Program-made: the position numbers and the translations under genes
Shown: positions 47,301 through 56,459 of the stretch, one piece after another
How the letters are laid out: each line of letters begins with the position of its first letter
Numbering within the stretch: the stretch's first letter is position 1
Notes under the pieces: generated by a model
What the model was told of the DNA's origin: nothing
The model's database searches: none
Seen by the model: only the letters and a program-made list of their open reading frames with translations
Origin: Cristatella mucedo
Lineage: Eukaryota > Bryozoa > Phylactolaemata > Cristatellidae
Length of the DNA: 60,000 bases
Direction of reading: 5' to 3'
Assembly: GCA_009760855.2 (NCBI GenBank)
Contig: WPIO01000030.1
Coordinates: 2,165,001 to 2,225,000 of the forward strand

Positions 47301-49081
47301 TGTGCTTTTTCGATAGCCCACCTGCCTGCATGAGCTTTCGCTGCCATGGGTAGCCGCCATGACGAGCTGACGTGCTCTCAATCCCAATGGCCGTAGCAGC
47401 TTTTACTGTGGCAGCTTCAACCGTGAGTCGGCTTTGCAGGAGACGAGATTAGTGGTGTGAGCATAAGTGTTCGCGAGCCGACGGACGTAATAGAAGTGTG
47501 GCACGCTAACTCTTCCCTCCACGAGAAAGCCTCGGTTACCCAGAAGCTTGTGGAACTGCTCAGTGAAGTCCGGTTCAGTGCCATTTTCTACAAAGGTGAG
47601 GTCATCTTTCAGCATTTATGACGAGCAAGTGTCGTTGCTGGACGGGCAGCAGGCAGGCAGCGCTAGAGGGAATTCAGTCGTACTTGCACGCCCAATTGGC
47701 TGCTCCTCATTTTGTGTTGGACGTTGAGCTTCCTGCATTGATGCACTTGATGTGCTGCTCGCTTGGCTCGGCCTAGCCAATTTACGACCTTGCCTCCTTC
47801 CCTTGTGTGCAAGCTCAGCGTGTGTGTATGCGTATGTATGTTTGCTGAGGCGCAGCCACCTGTTTCCTTTAGCTTAACCCAATCGGCAGCTGCTGCATCG
47901 TTGCTTTGTGCAGCCGTCGGTTCGAAAGTGCCGGCCACTGGCTTCACCGGGCCTTTAGATGCCATTTGGATGGGAATGTGCAAGTGCAATCGGTTGAAAC
48001 TTTCCGTGCTAACCTAACCCTAAACGCCATAGTCTGCAATAGGGAACCAAAACTCCAGCTTCGCCTAGCTTATCGTGGAAGTGGCAGGTGGATTGCAGGT
48101 GATCACAGTTGTTTCTGGCGCCTCCTAAAGACCGCTTCGACAGAAGTTTTGTGATTCTGCTTTGGTGATTTGTCTGTAGTACCAAGTTGGAGCAAGTTCT
48201 GTGGCTGACAAGGCAGTCCGGCTCTGGTTTGTTGTGCCCATCGATGGGTCTTCCTACGTGGTGGTATTCCGGAAAATCTTGCACAGGCTGGCCAAAGCCA
48301 AAGGGGCCTTTGGTCTGTTGCCAAATCGAAGCAGAAGTAATTCGGTAGTATAAGAAGTAGCATCTTGAAAGGAAGTACCCGGTCTCAGCAGGAAAGAAGG
48401 TAATGCAGTTGAATTAAGAGTTGTGGAAATGCGATCCACAGTCTAGGACTTACGTAGTGCAAGTTTGTATCAGGAAAGAAGAAGAAGTGAGTTTCTTTTC
48501 CTGAGAAGGAACTAAGGGCTCGAACCTGCTGAAGCTGGCACGTCCTACGCTGACTGTTACTTATAAGCTGCTTGCTGTCTTGCATGTCCACCTGACTCCA
48601 GTTGCTTCTCAGCTATGCTTTACACTGTTTTGGACGAGATGAAGTCTGTTGGCTCCTGAATGCACACAAGTCCCCTGGACTTCGAGCACATCACGGTATA
48701 TGCCCCAGTATAATATCCATTTGGTCTTCGAGGCTTTGTGCAATAGCAGATGATAGTGCACTTTCGCGCTGCCAAGCTCGTGTAACATTTCAGAAATTTA
48801 TGAAAAGGCAGCGTGATTTTATTTTCTACCTTATGCGTATACGAGCAATGTAGTGCCACTAGGGCTATCGTTGGCAGCAAGTTGACAGCGGCCTAGCCTT
48901 ATTCATCAGTGTTTTGTTTTGATCATTCACTTCATTCACTTGCCAGGTATCGCTTCAGCTCGTCCGAGTAACTGTTTTCTATAGATAATAAGTGATTGTT
49001 TTGCGGCTGCCTATGCTGCTCTGATTAACGGCGCTGCTTTTTGTAGCGTTTGACACTCACCATGCATTTGAAAAGCACTGA
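38212..49081 (+). CDS. EIF4E3: Eukaryotic translation initiation factor 4E type 3, complete gene
   Basis: Class III member of the eIF4E family, which binds the mRNA 5' cap. Seven coding exons join in consistent phase: 38212-38357, 39259-39334, 41831-41925, 46803-46863, 46967-47033, 47440-47595, 49047-49081. They give 211 residues plus TGA; the vertebrate protein has about 224. Key blocks: [14 protein letters not shown] (36-49), [11 protein letters not shown] (64-74), [10 protein letters not shown] (75-84), [12 protein letters not shown] (95-106), GGHWRMK (114-120), [13 protein letters not shown] (128-140), SGVSISVRE (153-161), [10 protein letters not shown] (165-174), FSAIFYK (194-200) and HHAFEKH at the end. 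W106-E107 matches the second cap-stacking Trp and the cap-contacting Glu of eIF4E. The position of the first stacking Trp is Y60. The start has a good context (G at -3 and +4); M16 is an alternative. Introns 1-3 and 5-6 are GT-AG. Intron 4 best fits GC-AG. Introns hold LINE, SINE and microsatellite insertions. Confidence 0.93.
39259..39334 (+). CDS. EIF4E3: EIF4E3 exon 2
   Basis: Acceptor CTGTTTCAG|A and donor GTCGAG|GTAACA. It encodes [20 protein letters not shown] and VKTVE, including Y60. Confidence 0.92.
39490..39570 (-). mobile_element. SINE/LINE tail relic in EIF4E3 intron 2
   Basis: A degraded (ATT)n-side start at about 39465, then GTCTTTATTCACGTGCTTTA and CAACTCGCTGCCAGAGAATC. It matches the extended tail seen at 24.4 kb. 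Confidence 0.5.
40085..40612 (+). mobile_element. LINE-B fragment in EIF4E3 intron 2
   Basis: The post-RT region of LINE-B: CTTGACTTCTGTAATTCACT, CAGTTGGTGCACAACTCTGC, CACCTCTCGCCGACCTGCA, and the block with TCCTAAAGCCTGGAACTCAG. It is broken by stops and by an AT-rich insertion near 40340-40380. Confidence 0.82.
40649..40706 (+). mobile_element. SINE1 3' fragment
   Basis: GTGATAGCCACTACGGCGCT, TCTGCCGCTATAACAAGCGA and GGCATTTGAATCAGCTAA match the SINE1 end. EIF4E3 intron 2. Confidence 0.6.
41831..41925 (+). CDS. EIF4E3: EIF4E3 exon 3
   Basis: Acceptor CTCCTTGCAG|G. It encodes [20 protein letters not shown] and [12 protein letters not shown]. The donor is TTGTG|GTTAGT, splitting the W106 codon. 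Confidence 0.94.
42121..42470. repeat. CT-rich microsatellite in EIF4E3 intron 3
   Basis: Almost pure pyrimidine on the + strand, with CTCTCTCTC, CACTCACTC and CCTCCCTC variants. It starts about 200 bp after exon 3. The Ser/Leu/Pro-rich continuation of the exon 3 frame into this tract is not coding. Confidence 0.95.
42948..43522 (+). mobile_element. LINE-A copy 6 in EIF4E3 intron 3
   Basis: Starts at CTTGGCTGGGCTGCCTAAG (the AGLPKKA block) and runs to a terminal (ACATT)n at about 43502-43522. Relative to copy 1 it lacks the segment between the HVSP and TLTHKA blocks (about 60 bp) and has a 1-bp frameshift near 43188. Otherwise it is highly similar, so it is fairly young. Confidence 0.9.
43690..43824 (-). 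mobile_element. SINE2 in EIF4E3 intron 3
   Basis: Reverse copy: TAAGAGAACTGAATCTCTAT, CATCACATATGCAGAAGGGC, CTAGCCCACGACCTCGG (B box complement) and AGGCGACCTTAATGCCTGG (A box region complement). An unrelated ~20-bp segment sits between the boxes. Confidence 0.8.
45058..45113. repeat. CA/CGCA microsatellite
   Basis: A short purine-pyrimidine alternating tract (ACGCACGCACGCACGC) in EIF4E3 intron 3. Confidence 0.85.
46116..46274. repeat. 159-bp duplicated segment, copy 1 (intron 3)
   Basis: It differs from the copy at 47849-48007 at 5 of about 159 positions and has unrelated flanks. It is open on both strands (46102-46320 + and 46080-46364 -), so coding potential is ambiguous. A TG-rich microsatellite follows at 46314-46380. 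Confidence 0.93.
46314..46380. repeat. TG-rich microsatellite
   Basis: Alternating GTGTG and GTGCG stretches directly after the duplicated segment, in EIF4E3 intron 3. Confidence 0.8.
46408..46476 (-). mobile_element. LINE-B 3' tail only
   Basis: AACAATAACACATACTTGAT, AAAGTGCCCTCAGAGAAC and the GTCTCTTTCT hairpin side, then GTTTACATTTGC. A truncated LINE-B insertion in EIF4E3 intron 3. Confidence 0.8.
46803..46863 (+). CDS. EIF4E3: EIF4E3 exon 4
   Basis: Acceptor TTGCCGTAG|G completes the W106 codon. It encodes [20 protein letters not shown]. No in-phase GT donor exists before the stop at 46882. GC at 46864 gives the right phase and the same spacing to the next Trp as vertebrate eIF4E3. Confidence 0.85.
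46967..47033 (+). CDS. EIF4E3: EIF4E3 exon 5
   Basis: Acceptor TTCGGTTTAG|G and donor GTGAAG|GTAGGA. It encodes [20 protein letters not shown] and GE. Confidence 0.93.
47440..47595 (+). CDS. EIF4E3: EIF4E3 exon 6
   Basis: Acceptor GGCTTTGCAG|G and donor ACAAAG|GTGAGG. It encodes the C-terminal core from [12 protein letters not shown] to FSAIFYK. Confidence 0.95.
47849..48007. repeat. 159-bp duplicated segment, copy 2 (intron 6)
   Basis: The direct-repeat partner of 46116-46274, offset 1733 bp and same orientation. It lies about 250 bp after exon 6. A TG-containing stretch precedes it (47819-47842). Confidence 0.93.
48360..48470 (-). mobile_element. LINE-A fragment, diverged
   Basis: The complement contains GTCCTAGACTGTGGATCGC and TTTCCACAACTCTTAATT, the LINE-A region of the RLWNSLPQFL block. 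Surroundings are too diverged to extend with confidence. Confidence 0.55.
48595..48665 (+). mobile_element. LINE-A fragment, diverged
   Basis: CTCAGCTATGCTTTACACTG, then GAGATGAAGTCTGTTGGCTC match the LINE-A region before its stop codon. EIF4E3 intron 6. Confidence 0.6.
49047..49081 (+). CDS. EIF4E3: EIF4E3 exon 7 (terminal coding part)
   Basis: Acceptor CTTTTTGTAG|C. It encodes [10 protein letters not shown] and the TGA, matching the HHAFE-containing end of eIF4E3. Confidence 0.9.
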
Positions 49082-49898
49082 GTTGGCCGCAATGTGGACA
49101 GGACTCTCTCACTGCTGCTGCGGCGGCTGCTGCTGCTGTCATTTTTCACCGTCTCAGATCTATATGTATACACCTAATTTCTTTTCGTATACCTGCTGGG
49201 ATGATGACGATGGCTACGGCCAGCTGCTACTATGCTGTATAATCGACTTCCGAATGTACTGACTTCCGAATGCCACGGATCACCCTGCTAGGCAGTTTTC
49301 TTACTAAGCTGCTTTTCAGCAAAGCAGCAGCTTTACTTGTTCCAAAGATTATTGGTGGCCATTGTGGTGCATTCTTATTCATCACTACATTGGACAGTAG
49401 AATCAGTATATTTTTTTTAATTAGAGTACGGAAGTACATTGCATTTCATCGTGCTGCCCTGGAAAGCAGGTTGCCGTCGGTTGATGACACATGTCACTTG
49501 CTCAGTTGTAGCGTTTCTTGCAAGCCAAGATTTACATGAGTAGCTGGCCCAGGCTGTGGCAGGTTTCTTTGGGTGCTAGGCTCTGAGCAAATGCTAGCAT
49601 CTGGCAGCCTCATTCATTGGTGCAGCATGTAAAACAGTGTTCTTATTCCGCTTGAGACAGCATTCGGCTTGCCTTCTTCTTTTATGATTATGCTCAGGCG
49701 TCCACTCTGCCGGTGCACAGGGCTTGGTATGTCTGTTCGCCTACTTAATGCTGTACCGCCAGTGCTTGTTACCGAATCCTAGTAAGCCAGTAGCCTTCTT
49801 GCTATTTATTTACCTGGACTTGGATGTTGCACTGACCATCTCGTATCTGTCAGTCATTATTTTGGAGTATTTTAGTCTATGCCATTGAAAAATTGCAA

Positions 49899-49904
49899 AA
49901 TAAA
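49899..49904 (+). terminator. EIF4E3: Candidate poly(A) signal of EIF4E3
   Basis: The canonical AATAAA 818 bp after the stop codon, in AT-rich sequence, is the first good match I noticed. It would give a 3' UTR of roughly 840 bp. Cleavage site and use are not shown by the sequence. Confidence 0.5.
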
Positions 49905-50105
49905 AGCCATAACTTACTGTGCCGTGATCGTATAATTGGCCTTGGTGGATGCAGCTGCTCTTGTTTTCAGCTGAAGTGATGAATCTAGTATCGTTGCCAA
50001 AACCGATGCACCCGAAATCAGTCCAGCTCTTTGAGGGGCCTCATGGCTAGCCAAGAAAGACCGGCCCTATGCAAAGGCGGTTTAGCTAAAAGAGAGTGGC
50101 GTAAA

Positions 50106-50215
50106 ATAATCATGATAATAATGCCTTTCGTGTAGAGGTCTAAGAGAACCAAATCTCTATCCTGGCACATACAAACTCGCTCCAAGTTAAGAAGTAACCT
50201 TAAGTTAGTTTTATT
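50106..50215 (-). mobile_element. SINE/LINE tail relic
   Basis: AATAATCATGATAATAATGC (ATT-type end), GGTCTAAGAGAACCAAATCT and CTATCCTGGCACATACAAAC, then CTCGCTCCAAGTTAAG. It resembles the 24.4-kb tail family. Confidence 0.6.
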
Positions 50216-50429
50216 AATCAAGGTATCATGCTTCGAAAAGCCGGCAATGCATGCACGAAAACAGACCGCTGGTTAGTAAGAGTAATTAAGAGGTAGAGTT
50301 AGTAAGAGTTAGTAATCTGTGTCAGCACTGAATCATGTAGGGGCAAGCAGGCAGGGAAAAAGACAAGTTCACTTCTACATATGCCTGTCGAAAGGAACTA
50401 CTAAGTGCCTGTATCCGAAAAAAGATCTA

Positions 50430-52458
50430 ATCGATTTCAAAGACTTCCTTTGAGTCTACACCCTGATACTTAGAAAAGCCAGGGGTTCTTCTTTCACACG
50501 GAAACTGAAGTCCTGCCAATCAGACTCGGCACAGATTTGTAAGACAGTTAGCAATTTACTGGCCAATACTGACAGATCTCACTTCCCAGATATTAACTGC
50601 TCAGCCGACAAGTTTTCAAACTTTTCCAGTAAAAAAAAGTTTGCACATTCGTGCCTCCATAATGTCCCCTCCGACTAAAGCCATTGCTGATTCGAAACGT
50701 GTGACCTACCTTAGAAGGTTATCTGACGTTTTTGCATGCAATGTGGCTACATTAATACGATCTAGTAAAAACAGCTCGTCTCCTGAAGATCCTATGCCTT
50801 CATCTATGTGGTCCTCACTGGCAGGCAAACTTAGCCCAGTCATAACCTGAGATTTTTAATGCCTCTCTAGAAAATAAGGGTTTACCCAAATCCTTCAAAT
50901 CGGCCAACATTAGACCGATACTTAAAAGCCTGGTTTAGATAGAGGTCTTTGGAAACTATCGCTCAGTTTCTCTTATTCCTTTTTTGTCAAAGATTTTTGA
51001 ACAAATTGTCGCTATACAGCTGGTAGCACGTGCTGAAAATAATGAAATGTCACAAACATTTCAATCAAGGTTCCAGAAGGCAGCACTCCACTGAAACTGC
51101 TCTCCTTCGTATTAACAATGACATTCTATGCAGCAACGCTAATGGGAATGCCTCTGCCCTAGAGCTGCTAGATCTCTCAGCTACCGTCGATAGTGTGGAC
51201 GACGACATCCTACTTGAACGATTGAGAACAACGATAGATCTGGCAGACGAAGCACTGGCGTAGTTTAAATCGTACTTGTCCGTTCATATTCAATCCCCGT
51301 CGTGTGGGGTGTCAGGTCTTATCCACCCGACCAGTCATCTGTGGAGTTCCTCAAGGGTCCGTCTTTTGCTGCTCTCCATTTATACTCTACCTCTGGGAAA
51401 ATTGATTAGGGCCCATGTAATAGGCTATCACTTTAATGCTGACGACACGCAGCTATATTTGTCATTCAAACACTCGGAATCTGCTGCAGCGACTGATAAA
51501 CTGAATGCTTGCCTTGCACACATTCGATCCTGGAAGTCGGCCGATTTTCTTAAACTAAACGACGATGAAACAGGACTGCTACTCAGGAATAAGTGTGTGG
51601 CTGGGCTAGAAGTATGCTCTTCTATTAGGTGGTGCTGTTGTGCGACCATCACCTTGTGCTCGGAATTTAGGTGTCGTTGACAACTGCCTAAATTTGGAAA
51701 GCTTTGTTAAGAAGACTGCTCCCACAGGTAGCCACCATGCCCCAATCTCTATCTAAGAATAGGAACTGTTTTCCACGGTGGCCTGCCAAAGAATTAGCTA
51801 GCTCTTTGGTTCTGTCTCGGCTAGATTATTGTAAAACCCTTTTAGCTGGACTACTTAAAAAAGCCACTAGGCCACTGCAGCTGCTGATTAGTGTGGCTGC
51901 AAGGCTAGTTTACAAGTTCTAGATGTTTGACCATGTGTCTCCTCTACTGAAAGAGCTTGAATGGCCGCCGGTTGATCAATGCATACACAGCAAAGTTCTT
52001 ACGCTGACTCGCAAGGCCCTCATCGACTAGGCTCTTTACAACCTAGCTTAACTACTGCACGAGTTTCAGCCTACTCGTGCCCTCAGGTCTTGTATGGACA
52101 ATAAATTAGCTATTCAATTCTTAAGCTTAAAGACTGTTGGCGACACAAGCTATCATTCTGCAGGTCATAGACTGGGGAAACTCACTTCCACAATTCTTAC
52201 GAAACGATAACTACTCTCCTGCTTCCGACTATAGCTAATCTTTTCCAGCCATCCTGAGCTGCTAATTACATGCTACTCGCTATCTCAACTGCTCACCTGA
52301 CTCAGCTATGCTTCTCAATTTCCCTCTGCTGCGTGAGATGAAGTCTGCTGGATACCAAATGCGTACCGAAAGTAGCTTAGGCCTCGATTTAACTAGAAAA
52401 AACTCTCCTTCGTAACACCCACATAGTCTGTGTGGAGTTACAGTCGGAGAAGCGTTAC
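50430..52458 (+). mobile_element. LINE-A copy 7, most complete in the window
   Basis: Begins before the RT, in the linker after the endonuclease: RKLKSC near 50500, KTVSNLLANTDRSHFPDINC and later DPMPSSMWSS. RT domain 1 (NYRSVSLIPFLSKIFEQIVA) lies at about 50955-51015. It continues through STETALLRINNDILC, LLDLSATVDSVDDDILLERL, FNADDTQLYLSF and LKLNDDETGLLL to the post-RT part and the 3' UTR at ACGGAGAAGCGTTACATA. Many stops and frameshifts show it is dead. An earlier endonuclease part was not recognised. Confidence 0.9.
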
Positions 52459-52567
52459 ATAAAAGATCTGGTTGTCGATATTGTCAGATGCTGCTGGGAG
52501 ACCTAGGAGAACCAATAGAGATGCTCTACCTGATCAACAGTTAACCGGATATTGCAAACCAGCAGCT

Positions 52568-53300
52568 TAATAATAATAGTTATAAAGCACTTGATAAAGC
52601 GCCCCCAGAAAACTCAATCTCTTTCTAGGCGCTTTGCATTTACTGCAAAGGAAACACTATCGAATGGTTAGTGGTACCATGCTCGGCAAAACAGCAAGAT
52701 AAACATGGTTTGGCATCACAGGGTCAGCATGCAAGTGTGGTTAGTGGCAGCATGCACAGTGTCAGCACGCACAAGCACATAAAGGTCGAATAGCAGGTAC
52801 CCACCAAAATGCAATGATAAGAAGGTTCATTTTTAACTTCTTTTTAAATGTGGTCAAGTCAATAGATATTGTGACGCAAGTCGGGAGTAAGTTCCAGGCT
52901 TTGGGGGCATACTGAAGGGATCTAGCAGTGAGTGACAAAACTTTGAAGTCGATCAGTTGCTTGACTTGGAGACAGTGCAGGTCGGCGAGAGGTGGTGTGG
53001 TGTGGCAACTGCGACGCTCACGACAGATAAGCCTACCTGCAGAGTTTTGTACGAGCTGTAAGCGCCTGATTGCACATGAAGGTAGGCCAGCAAACAGTGA
53101 GTTACATAAGTCAAGACGGGATGTCACAAATACATGGGCAAACTTAGACGTGGTCATGGTTTCCTTATCTAAATAAGCCCGAATTTTAGCAATATTGTGT
53201 AGCTAAAAGTAGGCAGACTTGATTGTAGAGCTGATGTGGTAGTCTAACGAAAGGTTTCTCTGTAATATCATACTTATATTTCGTGCAGATTCGCATAGCA
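52568..53300 (-). mobile_element. LINE-B copy, 3' part, reverse
   Basis: From the (ATT)n complement, AAGCACTTGATAAAGCGCCC and the CTCAATCTCTTTCTAGGCGC hairpin, then the 3' UTR. A minus frame at 53157-52762 follows with TSRLDLCNSLFAGLPSCAIR, VKQLIDFKVLSLT and PKAWNLLPTCV. The 5' end fades near 53300. Confidence 0.9.
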
Positions 53301-53741
53301 GGTTTTGGCGAATGGTTGGCTCTAGATGCTGATTTAAACTTAAATAACTCGATCTGACGAAATAAAGATCAATATATTATGATCGTTTGGGAAACGGTAA
53401 TACTATTCTAAACGTTTATAGTATACTATACGTTTATATTATACTACACAAATCGTTATTACTATGATCGTTTCGATGCTTGGCTCTATGCGTTCAAGTT
53501 ACTTGGATAAGAATGGCAGATGTGATACTGGACAATAGCTACTTAAGTCCTAACGATGTAGCACTAGCTTATTAATTAGAGTCCGGATTAAAGCTGTTTT
53601 AGAAAGGCTTTAAATTAGGAATCAAGACACATATAAAGTATTTTGTGGTCTTTAGCACCAGGTATATGCACTTTATAAGCAAAACTGTTTGAGGAGGGCA
53701 AAGAGGACTAGTGGTTTTCTTAACCTGGGGACAAGTTTATT
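53301..53741. other. No gene recognised
   Basis: AT-rich. A short imperfect repeat of an ACGTTTATA/TACTATA-like motif occurs at about 53408-53450. Confidence 0.4.
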
Positions 53742-54068
53742 ATTAATAATAATAATATCAAATCTATATAGCGCCCTCAGAGAACTTAATGTCTTTCTAG
53801 GCTATTTAAACTGGATCAAATGGTTAGTGGTAGCATGCATAGTGTCAGCAAGCATTAGATGAGACGGTCAGAGATTAGATGGCCAGAGATGATTAAAAGT
53901 CAAACGCACAGTATCAACATGTAAATATGTTTGGTCGCTACATGCAGAGGGTCAGCACGCCTATGTAGACAAGGAAGGATCACAAGGAAAAAGCAAATGC
54001 TGCGATGAAAAAGTGCGTTTTTAGTTTATTTTTTTTATAAACTTTGTCAAGTCAGGAGATTTCATTAG
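53742..54068 (-). mobile_element. LINE-B 3' end, reverse, diverged
   Basis: TTATTAATAATAATAATATC, CTATATAGCGCCCTCAGAGA and the hairpin side TTAATGTCTTTCTAGG. The 3' UTR follows (GTGGTAGCATGCATAGTGTC) back to the complement of the last coding codons (AAACTTTGTCAAGTCAGG). Confidence 0.85.
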
Positions 54069-54189
54069 TCATTGTTAGTCAGTCGGAAGGGGTCCCACAA
54101 GTAACTGCAATACGCTGCGATACACTGCGACACAGCTGTCATCTCCCCAATAAGCGAAAGAAAAAATGGCGGTTTTAGCTCCAAAATAT

Positions 54190-56180
54190 ACAAAATTGTG
54201 TTAGGGTTGACCTCATAGTTTGCCTGCAGTCGCGCATGTGCGTTCTCGTGCTGTGGCCTCCAATGGCTCCTGCCAGCCAACCTGTTTGTGCATTCGAAGA
54301 GCAATACAGCTGCCTTTTTCGCACAAATTTGGGTAATTGTAGTTTTGTTCCAAATTATAGAAAATATAATCCCACGTTTACCAATCAAATTTCACGGGAT
54401 TGCAGTTTTGCCTTCTCATGCTATGTCCTCCAATGGCCTAGTCCAAACGGCAGCCAAAACATTCAAACTGTACTAAAGCTGCCGTTTACAAAACAAATTT
54501 ATGGCGACTGCAGTTTTGATACCAAATTATAGAAAACAGTGTTCCACATTTGCCCACCAGATATAATGCAATTGCAATGTAGCTTCCATTTCCACCATAT
54601 AATTTCTGGCAACTGCGGTTTTGATTCAACGTTACGGAAAGCGGTGTTCTGGGTTACCGTAAAAATTTCGTGCGATTACGCTTTCGCGTTCTCATGCTAT
54701 GGCCTCCGACGGCCAGGCCCAAATGGCAGCCCAAGCATTTAGACGGTAATAAATCTACCATTTCCACAGAAGGTTTTGCGCAACTGGGGTTTTAATTTCA
54801 TTTTATGCCATAACGAAAGGCAAAGTCAGGTTTAGCCACCATAAGTCATGCGATTGCGCTTGCGAGCTCTCACGCTATGTCTCCCAACGGCTCCGGGCCA
54901 GCAAGCCTCCCTACTTATTCGAAATGCAATACAGCCACCATTTCCGCAATTGGCCTCGTGCAGCTGCGGTTTTGATTCCATTTTATGAAAAGCAGTTTCG
55001 CGGATTTACGTTCAAGATAGCATGCAACTGAGCATTGGTGCTTCCGTGCAATGGCGTTCTATGGCTCGCGCCAGCCAGCCTCGCTACATTTTCCCACTTG
55101 TGCAGCTGCCGTCTGCACAAAAATTAGCTTTGAGCAACTTCACTTTTGATTCAACTTACGAAAAACAGCATCCTGGGTTTACCAAAAAATGCAGTGTAAT
55201 TTCACATGTATGTTCTCGCGCAATATCATCCGATGGCCTCCACCGTGGTGCAATTTCAAACTGCGATGCAGCTGCAATTTTCATAGAAGACGTCACGCGA
55301 CTGTAGGTTTGATTCTAAATTATAGAAAAAAGTGTTGCATATTTGCAATACAAATTTCATAGCTTAGCCCTTAGGCGTGCTTATTCGCTGGCTTCCGATA
55401 TCCCGAACTAACCAGCCTCACTACATAATCTAACCGCGATACAGCGGCAATTTCTAAATAGGCGTTTCGCAGTTTTTACATTTGATTCTGCTTTGTAGAA
55501 AACCATGTCTCGGATTTGCCAACTAAGTTTCATAGCATAGCGCGAGGGCGTCCTCATGCTGTGGGCTCCAATGTCCCAGACAAGTGAGCCTCCCTACATA
55601 TTCGCTTACATGAGCGCCTAGATAGAGATTGAGTTCTATGAGGGCGCTTTATCAAGTGCATTATTATTATTATTATTATTATATTCCAATGGCGATATAG
55701 CTGCCATTAACACGCTAGGCGTCGCGCAACTGCTATTTTGATTCCACATTATGGAAACAGTATTCAGCGTTCAACCTCAAAAAGTTTTGTGCGACTGCGC
55801 TTGGACGTTTTTCACGATAGGTCTCCAATGGTCTGGGGCAACTAGCCTAAATACATATTCCAACTGCGAAACAGCTGGCATTTCTGCAATAAACTTTGAG
55901 GAACTGCGGTTTGATTCCACATTGCAGGAAACAGCATTACCGAATTGCCCACTAAATTCCTTGAATTATCTAAGCGCATTCTTATGCTTTCACCTCCAAT
56001 GGCCCAGAAAAGTCAGCCTCCTTAAATATTTGCTCTACGATACAGCTGCCATTTTCACAATAGGTGTAGTAAATTTGTGGTTTTGATTCCAAGTTATTGG
56101 AAAAGTGTTTCGCGCTTATCCAGTAATTTCATGACATTGGGCGGGCGTGTTCTACTTTTCAGCCTCCAACGGCCGGGGGA
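54190..56180. repeat. Degenerate satellite array 1, period about 172 bp
   Basis: A unit with CTCATGCTATGGCCTCCAAT, then GCCAGCCTCCCTACATATTC, ACAGCTGCCATTT and GCAACTGCGGTTTTGATTCC recurs about 11 times. The CTCCAATGG-like landmark is at about 54258, 54428, 54703, 54881, 55057, 55228, 55392, 55567, 55823, 55993 and 56163. Spacings are 164-178 bp, except 275 (extra partial unit) and 256 (an 83-bp insertion). Units are strongly diverged. The short ORFs here (54236-54532 and others) simply repeat the unit. Confidence 0.85.
55604..55686 (+). mobile_element. SINE2/LINE-B-type tail inserted in satellite, with target duplication
   Basis: ACATGAGCGCCTAGATAGAG, ATTGAGTTCTATGAGGGCGC, TTTATCAAGTGC and (ATT)n. 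The satellite sequence ATATTC occurs just before it (55598-55603) and again at its end (55681-55686), so a target site of at least 6 bp was duplicated. Confidence 0.88.
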
Positions 56181-56459
56181 GGGCCATCAACGGCCATAGC
56201 ATTCTAAAGTGTTAGTGCAATCGCATACAATTATTGGGTAAATCCGGAAGACTGTTTCCATAATGAGCAATCCAAACCGCAGTTTCACGACGCCTATTGC
56301 TGGATTAGTAGCTGTATGGCAGCTCTAAAATGCTGAGCGGGCCGGGCCATTAATAAATAATTTTTATCTGACCACATGCAGATCTCATTCAGTCTGCAGT
56401 GTGTGCCCCATCCGCATCCAAAATTTATCTGTGAATCACAAAACCGTAAGACTCTTTGC

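Noticed and set aside
54236-55306. Several 60-100 codon ORFs resembling one another
   Set aside because: Their similarity comes from the 172-bp satellite unit, not from a gene family.
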